A stretch of DNA of 6,306 nt from Acidimicrobiaceae bacterium (GTDB lineage Bacteria > Actinomycetota > Acidimicrobiia > Acidimicrobiales > RAAP-2): the NCBI GenBank assembly GCA_003157945.1, contig PMFY01000351.1, forward strand, positions 4,381 through 10,686. The letters run 5' to 3'. The position numbers and the translations under genes were made by a program. This document shows positions 4,580 through 6,306 of the stretch, in pieces (the first letter of the stretch is position 1; the number at the start of each line of letters is the position of its first letter). Under the pieces are notes generated by a model. The model worked only from the letters and a program-made list of their open reading frames with translations. It had not been told where the DNA came from and made no database searches.

Positions 4580-5474
4580 CGGCGCGCCGGGTGTGCCGGC
4601 GGCCGAGTGCGTCATCAACGTCAGCGAAGGACGTGACCCCGCGGTCATCGCCCTCGTGTCCGGGGCGGCCGGGGAGTATCTGCTCGATGTGCACACCGAT
4701 GCCGAGCACCACCGCTCGGTCCTGACCCTCGGCGGCGACCTGCCCGGGGTCGAGTCGGCCGCCCGCGCCGTCGCCGCAGCCGCCGTCGGCGCCATCGACC
4801 TGCGTTCCCACCACGGGGTGCATCCCCGACTCGGTGCGGTCGACGTCGTCCCCTTCGTCGCCCTGCCCGGACCCACCACCACCGCCGCGGGTGCGACCGC
4901 CGGCCGGGAGGCCGCCCTCGCCGCCCGGGACGCCTTCGCCCGGTGGATGGCCACCTCCCTCGACATCCCCTGTTTCCTCTACGGGCCGGAGCGCACGCTC
5001 CCCGACATCCGGCGCGGCGCGTTCACCACCTTGTCACCCGATACCGGTCCACCCACGCCGCACCCCACCGCGGGGGCCTGTGCGGTGGGCGCCCGCGACG
5101 TCCTCATCGCCTACAACGTGTGGATCCGTGCATCGTCCGGACCGGACGCGCCCGAGGCCGCCGGCGTCGTGTCGGTGGCCAGGGCGCTCGCCGCGGCACT
5201 CCGTCGACCGGGACTGCGCACGCTCGGCCTGGCCGTCGACGGCGGCGCCCAGGTCAGCTGCAACGTCGTCGATCCGGCCCGGGTCGGCCTGGTGGACGTC
5301 TACGACGCCGTGGCCGAGGGCGCGGCGGTACAGGGCTGCCGCGTGTGGAAGGGCGAGCTCGTGGGGCTCCTCCCCCGGTCCGCACTCGCCGCCGTGCCGG
5401 AGCAAAGATGGGCCGACGTCGGCCTCCGGGCCGAGGACACCATCGAATTCCGCCTGGACACCCGTCGGGGCTGA
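4569..5474 (+). CDS. ftcD: Glutamate formimidoyltransferase, single-domain
   Basis: 301 residues. The family transfers the formimino group between formiminoglutamate (from histidine breakdown) and tetrahydrofolate in the cytoplasm (EC 2.1.2.5). Motifs: ECVINVSEGRD (13-23), LLDVHTDAEHHRSVLTLGG (38-56, the LLDVHxDxxHxRSVxTL signature), HHGVHPRLGAVDVVPF (81-96, containing the conserved His cluster), FLYG (136-139), LPDIRRG (144-150), GAQVSCNVVD (226-235) and KGELVGLLPRSAL (261-273). The length fits the transferase domain only; the cyclodeaminase domain of the vertebrate fusion is absent. The start is uncertain: GTG 4569 lies in an inverted repeat, and GTG 4593 would give the more typical short N-terminus (M-PAAECVINVSEG). 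Neither has a Shine-Dalgarno, and coupling to WhiB translation is possible. No hut genes are visible. The true substrate could instead be another folate derivative such as 5-formyl-THF. Confidence 0.9.
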   Translation: MTPVGAPGVPAAECVINVSEGRDPAVIALVSGAAGEYLLDVHTDAEHHRSVLTLGGDLPGVESAARAVAAAAVGAIDLRSHHGVHPRLGAVDVVPFVALPGPTTTAAGATAGREAALAARDAFARWMATSLDIPCFLYGPERTLPDIRRGAFTTLSPDTGPPTPHPTAGACAVGARDVLIAYNVWIRASSGPDAPEAAGVVSVARALAAALRRPGLRTLGLAVDGGAQVSCNVVDPARVGLVDVYDAVAEGAAVQGCRVWKGELVGLLPRSALAAVPEQRWADVGLRAEDTIEFRLDTRRG

Positions 5475-5493
5475 CCGTCCGCCGGTCAGCCCC
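5467..5493. terminator. Perfect 11-bp hairpin between convergent genes (bidirectional terminator candidate)
   Basis: GGGGCTGACCG (5467-5477), loop TCCGC, CGGTCAGCCCC (5483-5493). The left arm includes the formimidoyltransferase stop codon (5472-5474). The hairpin ends 15 bases before the last base of the WhiB2-like gene's stop codon (5509). No U-tract is present on either strand, as is common for actinobacterial hairpins. Confidence 0.65.
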
Positions 5494-5508
5494 CCGGATG
5501 CACCCGAC

Positions 5509-5787
5509 TCAGGAGGCGGTCGCCGCCCGACGCTGCATCGCCCGCTGACGGCGCAGGCGTCGACGCTCACGCTCGGACAGGCCGCCCCAGATGCCGAACT
5601 TCTCACCGTTGGCCAACGCGTACTCGAGGCAGTCCTCGCGCACCACGCACCCCCGGCACACCTCCTTCGCCTCGCGGGTGGACGCACCCCGCTCGGGAAA
5701 GAAGAGGTCCGGATCGACCCCCATGCAGTTCGCTTTGGTCTGCCATGTCCGTTCCTGGGGCCCATACATCAGTGACACCATGTCCAT
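5509..5787 (-). CDS. whiB2: WhiB2-like [4Fe-4S] regulator (WhmD/WhiB2 type)
   Basis: 92 residues from ATG 5787-5785. Cysteines at 21, 44, 47 and 53 (C-x22-C-x2-C-x5-C) ligate the iron-sulfur cluster. DPDLFFPERGASTREAKEVC (25-44), CLEYALANGEKFGIWGG (53-69) and LSERERRRLRR (70-80) closely match what I recall of WhiB2/WhmD, linked to division and septation in mycobacteria and Streptomyces. WhiD-type proteins share some of these features, so the subtype is moderately sure. The frame is open 29 codons further upstream (to 5874), but GGAGGT at 5794-5799 with 6-nt spacing clearly selects 5787. The gene converges on ftcD across a strong hairpin and is preceded by 321 bp of non-coding DNA holding a palindrome cluster. 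It is the second WhiB gene within about 1.5 kb and differs in its N-terminus and inter-cysteine loop. Confidence 0.93.
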   Translation of the reverse strand: MDMVSLMYGPQERTWQTKANCMGVDPDLFFPERGASTREAKEVCRGCVVREDCLEYALANGEKFGIWGGLSERERRRLRRQRAMQRRAATAS

Positions 5788-5793
5788 CGCCAG

Positions 5794-5799
5794 ACCTCC
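5794..5799 (-). promoter_or_regulatory. Ribosome binding site deciding the WhiB2-like start
   Basis: GGAGGT on the minus strand, preceded by a further GGGA purine run, lies 6 nt before ATG 5787. This excludes the longer reading from 5874 or from the ATG at 5814. Confidence 0.8.
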
Positions 5800-5844
5800 C
5801 TCCCACTCATCCATGCGCCTTCGCCAGAAGCCGCATAGCACGGA

Positions 5845-5862
5845 TGTAACTACAGGCCTGTA
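5845..5862. promoter_or_regulatory. TGTA/TACA palindrome cluster upstream of the WhiB2-like gene
   Basis: TACAGGCCTGTA (5851-5862) is a perfect 12-bp palindrome. It shares a half-site with a second dyad, TGTA-AC-TACA (5845-5854). Three alternating half-sites in an otherwise GC-rich region, 58-75 bp upstream of ATG 5787, look like an operator. TGTAA also occurs as a direct repeat (5845-5849 and 5859-5863). The regulator is unknown. Confidence 0.45.
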
Positions 5863-5941
5863 ATCCTTCACCATCCCGGCCGGAAACGCAAGAAAAAAGA
5901 TCTGGGACCAGCCGGGCGCGCGCTACACGGTCCGTGCCCGC

Positions 5942-5957
5942 CGCCCGGCACCGGGCG
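5942..5957. repeat. Inverted repeat, hairpin candidate
   Basis: CGCCCGG (5942-5948) and CCGGGCG (5951-5957) are perfect complements. As RNA this is a 6-bp stem with a GCAC-size loop. It could end transcription of the upstream minus-strand gene, but it has no T-run and could arise by chance in GC-rich DNA. Confidence 0.3.
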
Positions 5958-5963
5958 TTGCGA

Positions 5964-5982
5964 CCGGACACCGACCGTCCGG
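5964..5982. repeat. Inverted repeat, hairpin candidate
   Basis: CCGGAC (5964-5969), a 7-nt loop, then GTCCGG (5977-5982). It is adjacent to the previous hairpin. The pair may form a tandem terminator for the von Willebrand protein gene or an upstream regulatory structure. Confidence 0.3.
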
Positions 5983-6035
5983 GACTAATCCGCCGTCGCG
6001 TATTGCCGTTGATCGGGCGTACCCCATTTACCCAT

Positions 6036-6049
6036 CGGGGCGCTCCCCG
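6036..6049. terminator. Hairpin downstream of the von Willebrand protein gene
   Basis: CGGGG (6036-6040), loop CGCT, CCCCG (6045-6049). It lies about 60 bases beyond the minus-strand stop codon. A short, stable GC stem with no T-run; weak terminator candidate. Confidence 0.3.
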
Positions 6050-6108
6050 TCACGGCATCGGCGCATCGATCCGTCCGGGCGCCGTCGGTGGGCCGGCGGC
6101 GGGACGTC

Positions 6109-6306
6109 TCAGCCGGCGCGGCGGCCCCGGGCCCGGACGGTGGTCTTGTGGTTGAGGAAGTCCACGAGCACGTAGTCACCCAGTTCACCGGGGGTGGTGG
6201 CGAACGTCCGGCCGCGGTTGATCCGCGACAGCTGGTCGACGAAGCCCCACAGGCCACGGTCGGGATCGAGCAGGAAGGTGTTGATGGTGATGTTCGCCTT
6301 GGTGCA
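6109..6306 (-). CDS. von Willebrand factor A-type protein, C-terminal end only
   Basis: The last 65 codons of a gene whose start lies outside the window; the stop codon is at 6109-6111. The visible sequence matches the C-terminus of VWA proteins related to the magnesium-chelatase D subunit/CoxE group: ITINTFLLDPDRGLWGFVDQ (6-25), then LSRINRGRTFATTPGELGDY (26-45) and LVDFLNHK (47-54), then a basic tail. In that group NTFLLD is a late strand of the VWA fold. Such proteins usually work with a MoxR-type AAA ATPase gene located upstream, which cannot be seen here. The metal-site residues are outside the window, so activity cannot be judged. Assignment is from recalled family pattern. Confidence 0.7.
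   Translation of the reverse strand, partial: CTKANITINTFLLDPDRGLWGFVDQLSRINRGRTFATTPGELGDYVLVDFLNHKTTVRARGRRAG

Larger units (their letters stand above)
5788..6108. other. 321-bp non-coding stretch upstream of the WhiB2-like gene
   Basis: It lies between the stop codon of the von Willebrand protein gene and the WhiB2-like start, both on the minus strand. It holds the ribosome binding site, the palindrome cluster and an A-rich tract at 5890-5900 (AAGAAAAAAGA; T-rich on the transcribed-sense minus strand). It also holds three compact inverted repeats: 5942-5957, 5964-5982 and 6036-6049. No TANNNT box is found at a convincing place. A weak TTGCGT-N17-AAGGAT arrangement on the minus strand, just upstream of the palindrome, is the best promoter guess. 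No small gene or RNA gene was recognised. Confidence 0.55.

Noticed and set aside
4011..4823. 270-codon minus-strand open frame spanning the intergenic region, WhiB and ftcD
   Set aside because: It crosses two convincing genes in the opposite direction and has Arg/Gly/Pro-rich shadow composition.
5788..5874. Longer N-terminus for the WhiB2-like protein starting at 5874 or 5814
   Set aside because: A strong GGAGGT site selects ATG 5787, and the longer version would translate through the palindrome cluster and the ribosome binding site.
5985..6257. 90-codon minus-strand open frame near the right edge
   Set aside because: It overlaps out of frame with the recognisable von Willebrand-type C-terminus and has shadow composition.

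Overview
The window comes from a very GC-rich actinobacterium. Codon third positions are almost all G or C, there are two WhiB-family iron-sulfur regulators (a family essentially confined to Actinomycetota), and a membrane PDZ protein carries an N-terminal DRLW-HPSE motif. I infer the class Acidimicrobiia or a close relative from the gene set. The sequence alone does not prove this. All assignments rest on motifs read by eye; no database search was run.

Layout from left to right: (1) The 3' part of mreB (cell-shape actin homologue) runs leftward off the window edge. (2) Divergent from it is a rightward pair: a membrane-anchored trypsin-fold/PDZ protein (1066-2286), then a DUF2342/zincin_2-type protein (2348-3607). 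By my reading both have lost their catalytic residues, so they look like neighbouring pseudo-proteases. (3) Convergent with these is a small acidic protein of unknown function (3621-3974) with an Ala/Pro/Glu-rich tail. (4) A long non-coding stretch (3975-4309) holds that gene's promoter and a potentially structured leader for a WhiB-like gene (4310-4561). This WhiB gene is followed after 7 bases by a single-domain glutamate formimidoyltransferase (4569-5474). (5) A perfect 11-bp hairpin separates this pair from a convergent WhiB2-like gene (5509-5787, minus). (6) A second non-coding stretch (5788-6108) with a TGTA/TACA palindrome cluster precedes it. The last 65 codons of a von Willebrand A-type protein gene (minus strand) end at 6109 and run off the right edge.

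Three starts (mreB, the PDZ protein and the zincin-like protein) have a TANNNT -10-like hexamer ending 6-7 bases before the start codon and no Shine-Dalgarno sequence, which is the layout of leaderless mRNAs. The small unknown gene and both WhiB genes instead have purine-rich ribosome binding sites. The most notable content is the side-by-side pair of protease folds lacking active-site residues next to mreB. Next come the putative structured WhiB leader and the unusual coupling of a WhiB gene to a histidine/folate-linked transferase. No mobile element, CRISPR array, tRNA or rRNA was seen.
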